A stretch of 64,000 nt of DNA from Ornithobacterium rhinotracheale DSM 15997 (GCF_000265465.1 NC_018016.1:1664001-1728000), one strand, 5' to 3'. Counted from the stretch's first letter, positions 40,643 to 50,496 are shown. The notes: a model not told the origin generated them from the sequence alone. Numbers and translations are program-made.

Positions 40643-42360
40643 GTTTAAAAGTAGATAGAAGACAGTATGCTAATATTCTTGGGCCTACTGCTGGAGATAA
40701 AATTCGATTGGGAGACACCAACATCATTATAGAAATAGAGAAAGACTATGTTCATTACGGAGACGAAGCCATCTTTGGTGGAGGAAAAACAGTGCGTGAT
40801 GGAATGGGGCAAAATGTGAATGCAAAAAGATCAGACGGCGTTCTAGATTTATGTATTACAGGAGCTACAATCCTAGACCACTGGGGAATCGTAAAAGCAG
40901 ATATCGGGATAAAAGATGGGAAAATTGTAGGAATTGGTAAGGCAGGAAATCCAGATACAATGGATGGCGTAACGCCAGGAATGGTTATCGGGGCATCTAC
41001 CGAAGTACACGGAGGAAATGGCTACATCGTAACAGCGGGCGGAATCGATACCCATATTCACTTTATTTGTCCTCAACAGATTGAAACTGCTTTATACAGC
41101 GGAATCACAACCATGATAGGTGGGGGAACTGGTCCAAACGATGGAACCAATGCTACCACTTGCACACCAGGGGCATTTAATATTAGAAAAATGCTAGAGG
41201 CTTGTGAGGAATATCCTATGAACATTGGATTGTTTGGAAAAGGAAACTGTTCTGCCACTCAGCCGCTCATTGAGCAAATCGAAGCAGGTGTCTTGGGGGT
41301 GAAAATTCACGAAGATTGGGGAGCTACACCAGCCACTATCGATGCTGCTTTGAAGGTAGCAGATGAGTATGATGTGCAAGTAGCAATCCACACCGATACT
41401 TTGAACGAGGCAGGTTTCTTGGAAGATACCATGGCGGCAATCAATGGTAGAGTGATCCATACATTCCACACCGAAGGTGCAGGAGGAGGACACGCGCCAG
41501 ACATCATCAAAGCAGCGATGTATCCAAATGTATTGCCAGCATCTACAAACCCTACAAGACCTTATACTGTAAACACAATCGATGAGCATTTAGACATGCT
41601 TATGGTGTGCCACCACTTGAGCAAAGATATTCCAGAAGATGTGGCTTTTGCAGATTCTAGAATTAGACCAGAAACCATTGCAGCAGAGGATATTTTACAC
41701 GACATGGGGGTGTTTAGTATCATGAGTTCAGACTCTCAAGCTATGGGGCGTCCAGGAGAAGTAGTTACTAGAACATGGCAAACTGCTAGCAAAATGAGAG
41801 ATCAGAGAGGTTATCTTGAAGAAGATGAAAAGAACCAAAATGATAACTTCCGTGCAAAAAGATATGTGGCAAAATATACAATCAACCCAGCAATAGCACA
41901 CGGAATCTCAAATTATGTAGGTTCTATTGAGGTTGGTAAAATTGCCGATTTAGTAATCTGGAAACCAGCCTTATTTGGAGTGAAACCAGAAATGATTGTA
42001 AAAGGAGGATTCGTAATTGCTAGCAAAATGGGAGATCCAAATGCTTCTATCCCAACTCCACAACCAATCATTTATAGAAACATGTTTGGAGCCGATGGAA
42101 AAGCAAAATTCGGAACCTGTGCTACATTCGTTTCAAAAGCTTCTATTGAAAACGGAAATATTGCATCTTATGGTTTACAAAAATTAGTGTTACCAGTAAG
42201 CAATTGCCGTTCAATTTCAAAAGCGGATTTAATCCATAACGATAAAACACCTGTGATTGATGTGAATCCAGAAAACTACAAAGTAAGCGTAGATGGAGAG
42301 CATATCACATGCCAGCCAGCGGAAGAGTTACCATTAGCTCAATTATACTATTTATTCTAG
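40639..42360 (+). CDS. ureC: Urease alpha (catalytic) subunit
   Basis: 573-aa amidohydrolase-fold catalytic subunit holding two Ni2+ ions. Metal and active-site residues are all visible: [10 protein letters not shown] (His pair, about 137-139), the carbamylated lysine in [12 protein letters not shown] (about 221), [26 protein letters not shown], the mobile flap MVCHHLSKD and SSDSQAMGR with the Asp ligand. Full length, so the enzyme should be functional once loaded with nickel by UreDEFG encoded downstream. Confidence 0.97.
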   Translation: MSLKVDRRQYANILGPTAGDKIRLGDTNIIIEIEKDYVHYGDEAIFGGGKTVRDGMGQNVNAKRSDGVLDLCITGATILDHWGIVKADIGIKDGKIVGIGKAGNPDTMDGVTPGMVIGASTEVHGGNGYIVTAGGIDTHIHFICPQQIETALYSGITTMIGGGTGPNDGTNATTCTPGAFNIRKMLEACEEYPMNIGLFGKGNCSATQPLIEQIEAGVLGVKIHEDWGATPATIDAALKVADEYDVQVAIHTDTLNEAGFLEDTMAAINGRVIHTFHTEGAGGGHAPDIIKAAMYPNVLPASTNPTRPYTVNTIDEHLDMLMVCHHLSKDIPEDVAFADSRIRPETIAAEDILHDMGVFSIMSSDSQAMGRPGEVVTRTWQTASKMRDQRGYLEEDEKNQNDNFRAKRYVAKYTINPAIAHGISNYVGSIEVGKIADLVIWKPALFGVKPEMIVKGGFVIASKMGDPNASIPTPQPIIYRNMFGADGKAKFGTCATFVSKASIENGNIASYGLQKLVLPVSNCRSISKADLIHNDKTPVIDVNPENYKVSVDGEHITCQPAEELPLAQLYYLF

Positions 42361-42371
42361 TAGAATTTTCA

Positions 42372-42405
42372 AGACTTAAGGCTTGTTATTATAAGCCTTA
42401 AGTCT
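42372..42405 (+). other. Intra-operon hairpin between ureC and barrel gene
   Basis: AGACTTAAGGCTT (42372-42384), an eight-base loop and AAGCCTTAAGTCT (42393-42405): a perfect 13-bp stem without a following T run. Such hairpins protect upstream mRNA or mark processing sites, here perhaps raising ureABC levels over the accessory genes. Confidence 0.6.
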
Positions 42406-42424
42406 ATTAAAAAAACAAACCAAA

Positions 42425-43030
42425 ATGATGAAAATATTATTAAACACATTATTAATCTTAGCTGCAAGTGCTAGCCTTATGGCTCAGTCATTTGGGCAGA
42501 GAATAGGAAAAGATGAAGCAGGACCAAAAGGAAATATACTAGTTTATGGTTCATTAGATTACTCTAAGAATGTAACGCCTGCGGGCAGTGCTAGCGAATT
42601 TGGAACAAGCCCAAATGCGAGCATTCCTTTGGGAGTAGGGTACTTTATCAATAACAATGATTTGATTGGGGTAAACTTTGCATTTGCTCAGCAAAAAGCA
42701 GACAGCAATGTAAATTTTAGACAAAGCGAAGTAGGGATTTGGTATAGCCCTTCTGTTATGTTAGGCAAATATTTTGGGCTAATCGCTCAGTTTGATGCAC
42801 ACTATGTGTGGGGCGAACAAAATAATGAAAAATATGATGGATACCGACTAAGAGCTTATCCAATGTTAGGCGTTTTCTTAGGAAATGGATGGGCATTAAA
42901 ATTCAAATTTGGAGAATTATCTATGCTTTCTACCAAGAGAGATGCAGGCTGGAGCCATGACTATGTAGCAGGACTAAGTGGAGCTACATTCGGAACAGGG
43001 ATTTCAAAAACTTTTAAAATTAGAAAATGA
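42425..43030 (+). CDS. Outer-membrane beta-barrel protein within urease operon
   Basis: 201-aa exported protein: signal peptide with cleavage near SLMAQS (about 20), then amphipathic strands typical of a small outer-membrane barrel (NILVYGSLDYSKN, IPLGVGYFINNNDLIGVNFAF, FGLIAQFDAHYVW, GWALKFKFGEL), ending with an aromatic/basic terminus. No known urease accessory protein matches. It overlaps ureE by four bases (ATGA), so it is translated with the maturation genes. It may help urea or nickel cross the outer membrane, or sense the envelope; inference from position only. Confidence 0.65.
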   Translation: MMKILLNTLLILAASASLMAQSFGQRIGKDEAGPKGNILVYGSLDYSKNVTPAGSASEFGTSPNASIPLGVGYFINNNDLIGVNFAFAQQKADSNVNFRQSEVGIWYSPSVMLGKYFGLIAQFDAHYVWGEQNNEKYDGYRLRAYPMLGVFLGNGWALKFKFGELSMLSTKRDAGWSHDYVAGLSGATFGTGISKTFKIRK

Positions 43031-43536
43031 TAATCACGCAGGCAATCGGGAAATTAGAAAACCCTTCATCAGTAAGTAAACAAGTAGATTATTTGGATTT
43101 GGAATGGTTTGAAGCCACAAAGAAAATTCAAAGAAAAAGAACACGAGCAGGGGAGGAGGTTGCCATTAAATTTTTAAAAGAAGGGCAACGACTTTATCAC
43201 CACGATATTTTATTTGAAGATGAAAATAAACTAATCGTTGTAAATATTCTGCCTTGCGAAGCTATTGTAATATCCCCTAAATCTCTCCTAGAAATGGGAA
43301 CGGTGTGTTATGAAATAGGAAATAAGCATATGCCACTATTCATTCAGAATGATGAGGTATTGATGCCTTATGAGCATCCTATGTTTAGGTGGCTAGAAGC
43401 CAGTGGATACAATCCTGAAAAAAGAGAGGAAAGATTGCTAAACTTATTAAAGTCTAATGTGGAGCCACATTCACATGCAAGTTCTGGCACTTCCCTTTTT
43501 ACCAAAATTTTAAATCTAGCTTCAACAAAAGAGTAA
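43027..43536 (+). CDS. ureE: Urease accessory protein UreE
   Basis: Nickel metallochaperone, 169 aa. It shows the two-domain UreE layout: an N-terminal peptide-binding-like domain with WFEATKKIQRKRTRAGEEVAIKF (about 27-49) and a metal-binding domain with CYEIGNKHMPLFIQNDEVLMPYEHPM (about 96-121), in which H102 is the likely dimer-interface nickel ligand. The C-terminal tail is short, with only a small HSHAS cluster rather than a long His tail. It overlaps the barrel gene and is followed four bases later by ureF. Confidence 0.9.
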   Translation: MIITQAIGKLENPSSVSKQVDYLDLEWFEATKKIQRKRTRAGEEVAIKFLKEGQRLYHHDILFEDENKLIVVNILPCEAIVISPKSLLEMGTVCYEIGNKHMPLFIQNDEVLMPYEHPMFRWLEASGYNPEKREERLLNLLKSNVEPHSHASSGTSLFTKILNLASTKE

Positions 43537-43539
43537 TTT

Positions 43540-44229
43540 ATGCAAACATCTTTTTTAGGAAGTTTATTACACTTATCAGATCCCACTTTACCCATCGGGG
43601 GCTATACCCATTCAAATGGGCTAGAGACCTATGTTCAGAAAAAAATAGTGAAAGATGCGCAATCTGCAGAGACCTTTGTGGTGAATATGCTTAAACATAA
43701 CATGAAGTATAACGATGGTGCCTTTGTGAGATTTGCTTACGAGGCAGCCAGTCGCAATGATTTAGCGCAAATTTTGGCACTAGACAAAGAATGTACTGCA
43801 TTAAAATGCCCAAAAGAAATCAGAGAAGCAAGTCAAAAACTAGGGATAAGAGTAATAAAAATCTTCATAAGACAAAAAAGTTTTGAATTAATCAATGAGT
43901 ATCAAAAAGCTGTGAAAAATAAAAAAGCAGATACCAATTATAGCGTAGTATTTGGGCTCTTTTCATACTTATTGCAAATTCCATTGAGAGAGGCACTTTT
44001 TGCTTTCTATTACAACGCAGCCATTGGTATGATAACCAATGCCGTGAAACTGGTGCCTCTAGGGCAATTGGAAGGGCAAGATATACTTTTTAGGCTCCAG
44101 CCCATTTTGCAGGAAGTAACAGAGGAAACGCTCCAAATCATGCAAGAAGAAATCGGGCTATGCAATCCAGCATTTGATATCAGATGCATGCAGCATGAGC
44201 GTTTATATTCAAGACTTTATATGTCATAA
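43540..44229 (+). CDS. ureF: Urease accessory protein UreF
   Basis: 229-aa all-helical protein that forms the UreDFG activation complex and gates UreG GTPase. Family features: [25 protein letters not shown] at residues 6-30 (canonical LxDPxxPxGxFxHSxGLE) and a C-terminal [19 protein letters not shown]. Normal length. It lies between ureE and ureG in the usual maturation order. Confidence 0.93.
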   Translation: MQTSFLGSLLHLSDPTLPIGGYTHSNGLETYVQKKIVKDAQSAETFVVNMLKHNMKYNDGAFVRFAYEAASRNDLAQILALDKECTALKCPKEIREASQKLGIRVIKIFIRQKSFELINEYQKAVKNKKADTNYSVVFGLFSYLLQIPLREALFAFYYNAAIGMITNAVKLVPLGQLEGQDILFRLQPILQEVTEETLQIMQEEIGLCNPAFDIRCMQHERLYSRLYMS

Positions 44230-44258
44230 AAATTAAAATAATTAAAAAACAACCAAAA

Positions 44259-44900
44259 ATGAATTCAGAAAGAAAATATATAAAAGTAGGAGTGGCAGGA
44301 CCAGTAGGTTCTGGGAAAACTGCACTTCTAGAAAGATTAAGCCGACAACTTTATGGTACCTATAATCTTGGCGTTATCACCAATGATATTTATACCAAAG
44401 AAGATGCAGAATTTATGGCAAAAAATAGTTTGTTGCCACAAGATAGAATCATAGGAGTAGAAACAGGAGGTTGCCCTCACACTGCGATCCGCGAAGATGC
44501 GAGTATGAACCTAGAGGCAGTAGACGAGCTTGTAGAACGCTTCCCAGACATAGAATTGATTTTAATTGAAAGTGGTGGGGATAACTTATCAGCCACCTTC
44601 AGTCCAGACTTGGCAGATGTTACCATTTTTATCATCGATGTGGCAGAGGGCGAAAAAATCCCAAGAAAAGGAGGACCTGGAATCACTCGTTCAGACCTGT
44701 TGGTAATCAATAAAATAGATTTGGCGCCACATGTGGGAGCAAGCCTAGAAGTAATGGAGCGCGACGCTAGAAGAATGCGTGGTGGAGCCCCATTTGTGTT
44801 TACCAACTTAAAAACAGATGAAGGGCTACAGTCAGTCATCGGTTGGATTAAAAAATATGCACTCTTAGAAGAAGTAGAAGAACCCAATCTTGTGAGATAA
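44259..44900 (+). CDS. ureG: Urease accessory GTPase UreG
   Basis: 213-aa SIMIBI-class GTPase that delivers Ni2+ and drives lysine carbamylation. Motifs: P-loop [14 protein letters not shown] (about 14-27), [12 protein letters not shown], the metal-binding [17 protein letters not shown] (Cys-Pro-His, about 68-84), [13 protein letters not shown] and the guanine-specificity [10 protein letters not shown]. No His-rich N-terminal extension. It is followed directly by ureD (one base after the stop). Confidence 0.96.
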   Translation: MNSERKYIKVGVAGPVGSGKTALLERLSRQLYGTYNLGVITNDIYTKEDAEFMAKNSLLPQDRIIGVETGGCPHTAIREDASMNLEAVDELVERFPDIELILIESGGDNLSATFSPDLADVTIFIIDVAEGEKIPRKGGPGITRSDLLVINKIDLAPHVGASLEVMERDARRMRGGAPFVFTNLKTDEGLQSVIGWIKKYALLEEVEEPNLVR

Positions 44901-45686
44901 ATGGATTGTAAACTACATATACAAGCAGGCTTTAAAAATGAAAAATCTTACCTAAAAGATGTGTTTTTAACGCGTCCTTTTAGGTTAGTTCCCGTGGGGC
45001 AGCGAAAAAATGACAATAAACTTTATGCCATGATTATGAGCTCTTCGCCAGGAATATTAAGCGGAGACCATTATGACTTAAAGATTGATCTAGACGCCAA
45101 AACCAATTTGCAAATCCAGTCTCAGTCCTATCAAAGATTATTTAACATGGACGGAGAAGCAAGCCAAACGATGCAGGTAGAAGTGGGCGATGAGTCGTTT
45201 TTTTCCTATGTTCCGCATCCTATTGTGCCACACGAAAATTCAACATTTAAAAGCAAAACAAGCGTGAAAATGGGCGAGAAAAGCCGTGTGATTTTAAGCG
45301 AAATCATTACTTGTGGAAGAAAACACCACGGGGAGCTTTTTAAATTCAAGCATTTTCAAAACTTAATGGAAATTAAATACCAAGATCAGCTAGTGCTGAA
45401 GGATAATGTGATTTTAAAACCTCAGCAAATTCCAATCAGTAGCATCGGGATTTTGGAGGAATTTACTCACCAAGGCACGCTAGTATATTACTCAACCGAT
45501 AAAGACGAAAACATTGCTGAATGGGTAGAGAAAATTTATGAAAAGGCAAATGATAATAATTTATTAGAATTTGGAATTTCAGCGATGCAAGAAGGCGGTT
45601 TTGTATTCAGAGCCTTGGGGCAAGGAGGAGAAGCTATGTATAATTTCTTTTTAGAAATACAAGATTTAATCTGGGAAAAAAATTAA
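44901..45686 (+). CDS. ureD: Urease accessory protein UreD
   Basis: 261-aa scaffold that binds apo-urease and, with UreF and UreG, delivers nickel. Family hallmarks: LTRPFRLVPVG (about 23-33), SSPGILSGDHYDLKIDLD (about 49-66), LQIQSQSYQRLFNM and the YVPHPIVPHENSTFKSKT segment (about 104-121). Placement at the end of the accessory set, after ureG, is the common Bacteroidota arrangement. It ends two bases before the nickel permease gene. Confidence 0.92.
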   Translation: MDCKLHIQAGFKNEKSYLKDVFLTRPFRLVPVGQRKNDNKLYAMIMSSSPGILSGDHYDLKIDLDAKTNLQIQSQSYQRLFNMDGEASQTMQVEVGDESFFSYVPHPIVPHENSTFKSKTSVKMGEKSRVILSEIITCGRKHHGELFKFKHFQNLMEIKYQDQLVLKDNVILKPQQIPISSIGILEEFTHQGTLVYYSTDKDENIAEWVEKIYEKANDNNLLEFGISAMQEGGFVFRALGQGGEAMYNFFLEIQDLIWEKN

Positions 45687-45688
45687 TT

Positions 45689-46387
45689 ATGAATACTACT
45701 TTATTGGCATTAGCCATTACATCTATATCAATCAGTTTTGTGCACACCGCCTCGGGTCCAGACCATTATTTGCCATTCATTGTGCTTTCTAAATCTAAAA
45801 GATGGAGCATGTTCAAAACAACATTCATCGTGATTATTTGCGGTTTAGGGCATGTTTTGAGTTCTGTGCTTTTGGGGCTAGTGGGCGTATTTTTAGGTTG
45901 GCAGCTTAACAAGATTTCTTGGTTTCAGGACATAAGAGGAAATGTATCTGGTTGGGCTTTGTTGATTTTTGGAGTAGCCTATCTGGTGTATGCCATAATC
46001 CAAGTGGTGAGAAACAAGCCACACAAGCATTTTGATGTAATGGGAGATGATGTATATGTCTACGAGCACAATCATAGCGAAATTGTGATGCCACAAAATA
46101 GAATTAAAGTTACGCCATTGGTGCTTTTTGCCATTTTTGTCATGGGACCTAGCGAGCCACTTATTCCTTTGTTGTTTTATTCAGGGATAAACCGTTCGGT
46201 TACAGAAATTGTGGTTTTAATCGTGAGTTTCACTACCTGCACTGTGCTCACAATGCTACTTATGGTAATGCTCGGAAGATATGGCTATACACTCATTCAA
46301 TCTCAAAATTTTGAAAAATACATGAATGTAATAAGTGGAGCCGTGGTTACGCTTTGTGGTGTGGGAGTAGTATTCTTTGGTCTATAA
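45689..46387 (+). CDS. UreH/NiCoT-like nickel permease
   Basis: 232-aa inner-membrane protein with six to seven helices. Helix 1-2 carries SISFVHTASGPDHYLPFIVLSKS (about 12-34), an HxxSGPDH motif that corresponds to the metal-binding H-x4-DH of nickel/cobalt permeases. A second conserved element is FVMGPSEPLIPLLFYSG (about 150-166). A His-containing loop (KHFDVMGDDVYVYEHNHSE) faces one side. Directly behind ureD, so nickel supply for urease is the obvious role; cobalt is not excluded. Confidence 0.8.
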   Translation: MNTTLLALAITSISISFVHTASGPDHYLPFIVLSKSKRWSMFKTTFIVIICGLGHVLSSVLLGLVGVFLGWQLNKISWFQDIRGNVSGWALLIFGVAYLVYAIIQVVRNKPHKHFDVMGDDVYVYEHNHSEIVMPQNRIKVTPLVLFAIFVMGPSEPLIPLLFYSGINRSVTEIVVLIVSFTTCTVLTMLLMVMLGRYGYTLIQSQNFEKYMNVISGAVVTLCGVGVVFFGL

Positions 46388-46405
46388 AAAAATAGAATTT
46401 AAAAA

Positions 46406-47308
46406 ATGAATTTATTAAAAAAAGAAGCTCTAGTTACTCAAGTTTTAAAAGGTATAGGGCAAATCATGTTGCAAGAAAATAGCCTCACAGGATTATTATT
46501 CTTGATCGGAATATTTTTAGGAAGTTGGCAAATGGGCGTAGGCGGACTTTTGGCTACCTTGGCAGGAACTTTAGTGGCAAGATTTTTAAAGTACCCTGCC
46601 GAAGAAATCAATCAGGGATTGTATGGGTTCAGTGCCGCATTGGTGGGCGTTGCATTGACTTTTATGTTTCAATCTCAGGTGATTATTTGGGTTTTAGTCG
46701 TTTTGGGAGGAGGCTTGGCTACCGTTGTGCAGCATTTTTTTATAAGAAAAAATATTCCTGTTTTCACACTTCCATTCATCATCATCACATGGTGTATAGT
46801 TTTCTTATTACACAGATTTACAGACATTCCGCCATCAGATGTTTTGTCGGCAGATATTAAAATCGATGATTTAGATGATTTTGCCACATCAATCAATGGA
46901 TTTGGCGAAGTGATTTTTCAAGGAGGTTTTTGGTCTGGCGTTTTATTCTTTGCGGCAGTATTCATTAGCAAGCCAGCCGCAGCATTATATGGCTTATTTG
47001 CCTCATTGCTGGGGGCGGCACTTTCGCACCATTATGGCGAGAGCATGGAGCAAATCCATATGGGATTATTTGGATTCAATGTTGTGCTTTCAGCCATTGT
47101 ATTTGCAGGATTTAAGAAAATAGACGGATTCTGGGTTTTGGTAGCCATTTTATTGACATGGTTTATAGACATAGCCCTAGTCGAGAGCAATGCTCTAGAC
47201 ATTTTTGGAGGCGTGCTCACCTTCCCATTTGTTGCAGGCACATGGATTACATTAATCATTAAAAAATATTTAGATCCAGTTTTATCAAAAATTACATTTG
47301 ATTTCTAA
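46406..47308 (+). CDS. Urea transporter (UT family)
   Basis: 300-aa inner-membrane channel-like urea transporter (PF03253 type) with about ten helices in two inverted halves. Each half has the family pattern: EEINQGLYGFSAALVGVALTF (about 66-86) and EQIHMGLFGFNVVLSAIVFAG (about 213-233), the conserved LxGFNxxL-type pore segments. It brings urea to cytosolic urease. It starts 19 bases after the permease and its stop overlaps upstream-frame candidates of the TonB receptor. Confidence 0.88.
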   Translation: MNLLKKEALVTQVLKGIGQIMLQENSLTGLLFLIGIFLGSWQMGVGGLLATLAGTLVARFLKYPAEEINQGLYGFSAALVGVALTFMFQSQVIIWVLVVLGGGLATVVQHFFIRKNIPVFTLPFIIITWCIVFLLHRFTDIPPSDVLSADIKIDDLDDFATSINGFGEVIFQGGFWSGVLFFAAVFISKPAAALYGLFASLLGAALSHHYGESMEQIHMGLFGFNVVLSAIVFAGFKKIDGFWVLVAILLTWFIDIALVESNALDIFGGVLTFPFVAGTWITLIIKKYLDPVLSKITFDF

Positions 47309-47318
47309 AAACATAAAA

Positions 47319-49403
47319 ATGAACAAAAAAAGAATTTTATTAAGCGTTTTAGGGCTTATTGGGCTAAACTCAGTCATAAAGGCTCAAGAAACCCAAGCTA
47401 AATTTGAAAATGATACCATTCATGATAATAAAATGGTGCATTTGAATGATTTAAAAGTAACAAGTAGTGATTTTATCAAAAACATTACAAAAATAGATTT
47501 AAACAAAGTTCCCGTAAACACAGCACAGGATTTACTTAGAAAAGTGCCAGGTTTATTCATCGCTCAGCATGCTGGCGGGGGGAAGGCAGAACAGCTTTTC
47601 TTGAGAGGTTTTGACTCCGACCACGGGACAGATGTAGCCGTTTATGCAGACGGAATGCCTGTGAACATCGTATCTCATGCTCATGGGCAAGGTTATGCAG
47701 ATTTGCACTTTGTGATTCCAGAAACAATTGATTACATCGATTTCGGCAAAGGAAGTTATTACGTAGACAGAGGAGACTTCAACACCGCAGGATATGTTGA
47801 TTTTAAGACTTTAAACTCAATCGATCAATCCATGGTGAAAGTTGAAGGCGGAAGCTTTAATACCAAAAGACTTTACACTCAATTAAACCTTTTGCACAAT
47901 CATCAAGATAGAAAGTATGCTTATGCCGCAGCGGAATATAATTATACCGATGGGCCTTTTGATGTGAAACAAAACTTTAACCGAGTAAATTTATTCTTGA
48001 AATACAACCAATGGTTTAATAATAAGCAATATGTAAATTTACAATTATCATCATTTAATGCCGATTGGAACGCGTCTGGGCAAATCCCAACACGCGCCGT
48101 GGAGCAGAAAATCATAGGTAGATTCGGCAGTATAGACCCTACCGAGGGAGGGAACACTTCGAGAATCAACGCCTTGCTTCAATACAAAAACATCTTGAGC
48201 GATACCGAGAGATTTGAAAGTAATTTATGGTATAGCAAATACGCCTTTAATCTGTTTTCAAACTTTACATTCTATAAAGAAGACAAAAATAAAGGCGACG
48301 AAATTCAGCAGACAGATGATAGAAATATCTATGGCGGAGAAAGTAAATACATCAAAAATTTAGATTTTGGTAATTCTCACGCAATATGGACATCGGGCGT
48401 AGGCTTTAGATTCGACAATATTGGGAAATTACAACTCAACAGAGTGTTTCAGCGAGATGAATTGCTCGGAAGATTATCAGATGTTAAAGGTACAGAATCT
48501 AATCTGCATGCTTATACAAGCTTTAGATACAAAACAGGAAAATTTACAATCAATCCAATTTTAAGGGTAGATCATTTCATGTTCAATCTTCAAAATTTAT
48601 TGAAAGGAACAAATCCAGAATTAGGAAATTTAGACAAAGAATTGCCTATCGACAAATCAGAAGAAGCTACTCGAGTGAGCCCTAAATTAGACATGTCTTA
48701 TGAGCTAAGCCCAAATGCGTTGTGGTTCTTAAAAACAGGCATGGGATTCCACTCAAACGATGCTAGAGTAGTGATTGCTCAAAATGGTAAAGAAATTTTA
48801 CCATACTCATTGGGGGCAGATTTTGGAGTGAGATTAAGACCATTGCAAAACTTGATCATAACCCCTACTTTGTGGTACACATATTTGCAACAAGAGTTTG
48901 TGTATGTAGGAGACGAGGCAGTGGTAGAGCCATCTGGCAAAACAAGAAGACTGGGAGCAGATTTGAGTGTGAGATATCAACCAACCGAGAATTTATACTT
49001 TAATGCAGATGTGAGCTATGCACACGCTCGCTCTATCGACGATCCTAAGGGCGAAGACTACATTCCGCTAGCACCAATTTGGGTGAGCACTGGAGGAATC
49101 GGTTGGAACTTCCTAAACGGTTTTTCAGCCAATTTACAATACCGCTTTATGGGAGAAAATCCAGCAAATGAAGATAATACAATCAAAACCAAATCTTATT
49201 TTGTAAATGATTTATTGCTAAATTATAACAAAGAAAGATGGGGCGTGAACTTGCAAATTCAAAACTTGTTCAATGTAGAATGGAACGAAGCGCAGTTTGC
49301 CACAGAAACTCAGCTTAGAGGAGAAGCCCAGCCTATCACCGACTTGGCGTATACTCCTGGTACACCATTCTTTATGAAATTAGGAGTTTCATTCAAATTT
49401 TAA
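47319..49403 (+). CDS. TonB-dependent outer-membrane receptor, urease locus
   Basis: About 695-aa outer-membrane active transporter. Signal peptide (MNKKRILLSVLGLIGLNSVIKAQ), plug domain with DLLRKVPGLFIAQHAGGGKAEQLFLRGFD (about 70-98), and a 22-strand-type barrel ending FFMKLGVSFKF. It lacks the SusC regulatory domain. The ATG at 47319 is chosen because it begins a proper signal peptide; the upstream ATG at 47298 overlaps the urea transporter. Co-transcription with nickel permease and urease genes points to nickel-chelate uptake. His/Asp-rich DSDHGTDVAVY and VSHAHGQGYADLHF loops are compatible with metal binding. Confidence 0.85.
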   Translation: MNKKRILLSVLGLIGLNSVIKAQETQAKFENDTIHDNKMVHLNDLKVTSSDFIKNITKIDLNKVPVNTAQDLLRKVPGLFIAQHAGGGKAEQLFLRGFDSDHGTDVAVYADGMPVNIVSHAHGQGYADLHFVIPETIDYIDFGKGSYYVDRGDFNTAGYVDFKTLNSIDQSMVKVEGGSFNTKRLYTQLNLLHNHQDRKYAYAAAEYNYTDGPFDVKQNFNRVNLFLKYNQWFNNKQYVNLQLSSFNADWNASGQIPTRAVEQKIIGRFGSIDPTEGGNTSRINALLQYKNILSDTERFESNLWYSKYAFNLFSNFTFYKEDKNKGDEIQQTDDRNIYGGESKYIKNLDFGNSHAIWTSGVGFRFDNIGKLQLNRVFQRDELLGRLSDVKGTESNLHAYTSFRYKTGKFTINPILRVDHFMFNLQNLLKGTNPELGNLDKELPIDKSEEATRVSPKLDMSYELSPNALWFLKTGMGFHSNDARVVIAQNGKEILPYSLGADFGVRLRPLQNLIITPTLWYTYLQQEFVYVGDEAVVEPSGKTRRLGADLSVRYQPTENLYFNADVSYAHARSIDDPKGEDYIPLAPIWVSTGGIGWNFLNGFSANLQYRFMGENPANEDNTIKTKSYFVNDLLLNYNKERWGVNLQIQNLFNVEWNEAQFATETQLRGEAQPITDLAYTPGTPFFMKLGVSFKF

Positions 49404-49418
49404 TCAAAATTAATTAGA

Positions 49419-49460
49419 ACAAAATACCAAAAGAGCACAATCTTTGGTATTTTGTCTTTT
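49419..49460 (+). terminator. Terminator-like hairpin between TonB receptor and araC-type gene
   Basis: ACAAAATACCAAA (49419-49431) and TTTGGTATTTTGT (49443-49455), a perfect 13-bp stem, then CTTTTT. The next start codon is only ten bases after the stem. Confidence 0.8.
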
Positions 49461-49464
49461 TACT

Positions 49465-50358
49465 ATGAGCGAAGAAAATTCAATCAAAATATTATCCAAC
49501 ACAGAATACAAAAAATCTTTTCTGCCCGATGTATCAGATTTAATTTTAAATAATAAATCATCGATACAACTATATCGGTTAGAATCCTATTTGCGCAATA
49601 TTCTCATTCCCGTAACGCCCTATCGCACCACATTTAACTTTGTATTATTTGTGAAAAAAGGAAGGCTTAAACAATATTTAGACGGCGAGGAATATGTAGT
49701 GAACGAAGGAGAATTTTTGTACATAAAGCAAGGCTCCATCACAGCCACTTTAGAAATCACCAAGGATATAGAGGGGTATTTTTTATTGTTTGAAAACGAA
49801 ATATTTACTTCGCCTCACTTTACGATAAAACACCCCAATTTATTTTTCATTTCCCCTTATTTTAGTTCAGAGAATTTAGGATTCGAAAGTTTTATCAAGG
49901 TTTTAAAACTGATGGAATACGAACTCTTTGTGAATCAATATCAAGACAATGAGATTGTGCTATCTATGCTGAGAGCCGTTTTATTGAAAATGATAGAGCA
50001 GGGAAATCAAAACCCTACCAAAGTGAGCCGATCTCTTGAAATTACATTAAAATTTAGAAACCTCTTGCACGAAAATCATAAGCAAGAAAAAAAAGTGAGT
50101 TTTTATGCAGATCATCTCCATTTAACAGAGAATTATTTAAACAAATGTCTAAAAGAAGTAACGGGAAAAACACCCAAGCAATGGATCAATGAGATAGACA
50201 TAGATTACAGCAAAACACTTCTCCAGACGGGCAAATCAATATCTGAAATTGCCTACGAATTGAATTTTCAAACCCCTTCGCATTTCTCTCAAGTTTTTAA
50301 AAAACTTATAGGCATTTCGCCCACAGATTTTAGATTAAAATTACAGAATAATAAGTAA
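49465..50358 (+). CDS. AraC-family transcriptional regulator
   Basis: About 297-aa regulator starting MSEENSIKILSNTEY. The N-terminal half is a cupin-like sensor (KKGRLKQYLDGEEYVVNEGEFLYIKQG, about 60-87). The C-terminal third is the double helix-turn-helix AraC domain with VSFYADHLHLTENYLNKCLKEVTGKTPKQW (about 205-234) and SISEIAYELNFQTPSHFSQVFKKLIGISPTDFR. It follows the urease locus and probably controls it or the neighbouring heme operon in response to a small ligand, which cannot be identified from the sequence. The upstream in-frame ATG at 49444 lies inside the hairpin and is not preferred. Confidence 0.85.
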   Translation: MSEENSIKILSNTEYKKSFLPDVSDLILNNKSSIQLYRLESYLRNILIPVTPYRTTFNFVLFVKKGRLKQYLDGEEYVVNEGEFLYIKQGSITATLEITKDIEGYFLLFENEIFTSPHFTIKHPNLFFISPYFSSENLGFESFIKVLKLMEYELFVNQYQDNEIVLSMLRAVLLKMIEQGNQNPTKVSRSLEITLKFRNLLHENHKQEKKVSFYADHLHLTENYLNKCLKEVTGKTPKQWINEIDIDYSKTLLQTGKSISEIAYELNFQTPSHFSQVFKKLIGISPTDFRLKLQNNK

Positions 50359-50365
50359 ATGAAAA

Positions 50366-50396
50366 CCCCACAAAATCCGATTTTGTGGGGTTTTTT
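50366..50396. terminator. Terminator, same hairpin as at 7701
   Basis: CCCCACAAAAT (50366-50376), loop CCG and ATTTTGTGGGG (50380-50390) then TTTTTT. The 25-bp hairpin is the exact reverse complement of the one at 7701-7725. Confidence 0.85.
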
Positions 50397-50496
50397 ATTA
50401 TAGCTTGTAAGATTGTAAATATATTTTAAAAACACTTTTCTAATTGTTATCTTTTATGATTTTTGTCATAAATAATGTAAAAAATAAATTCAATAC

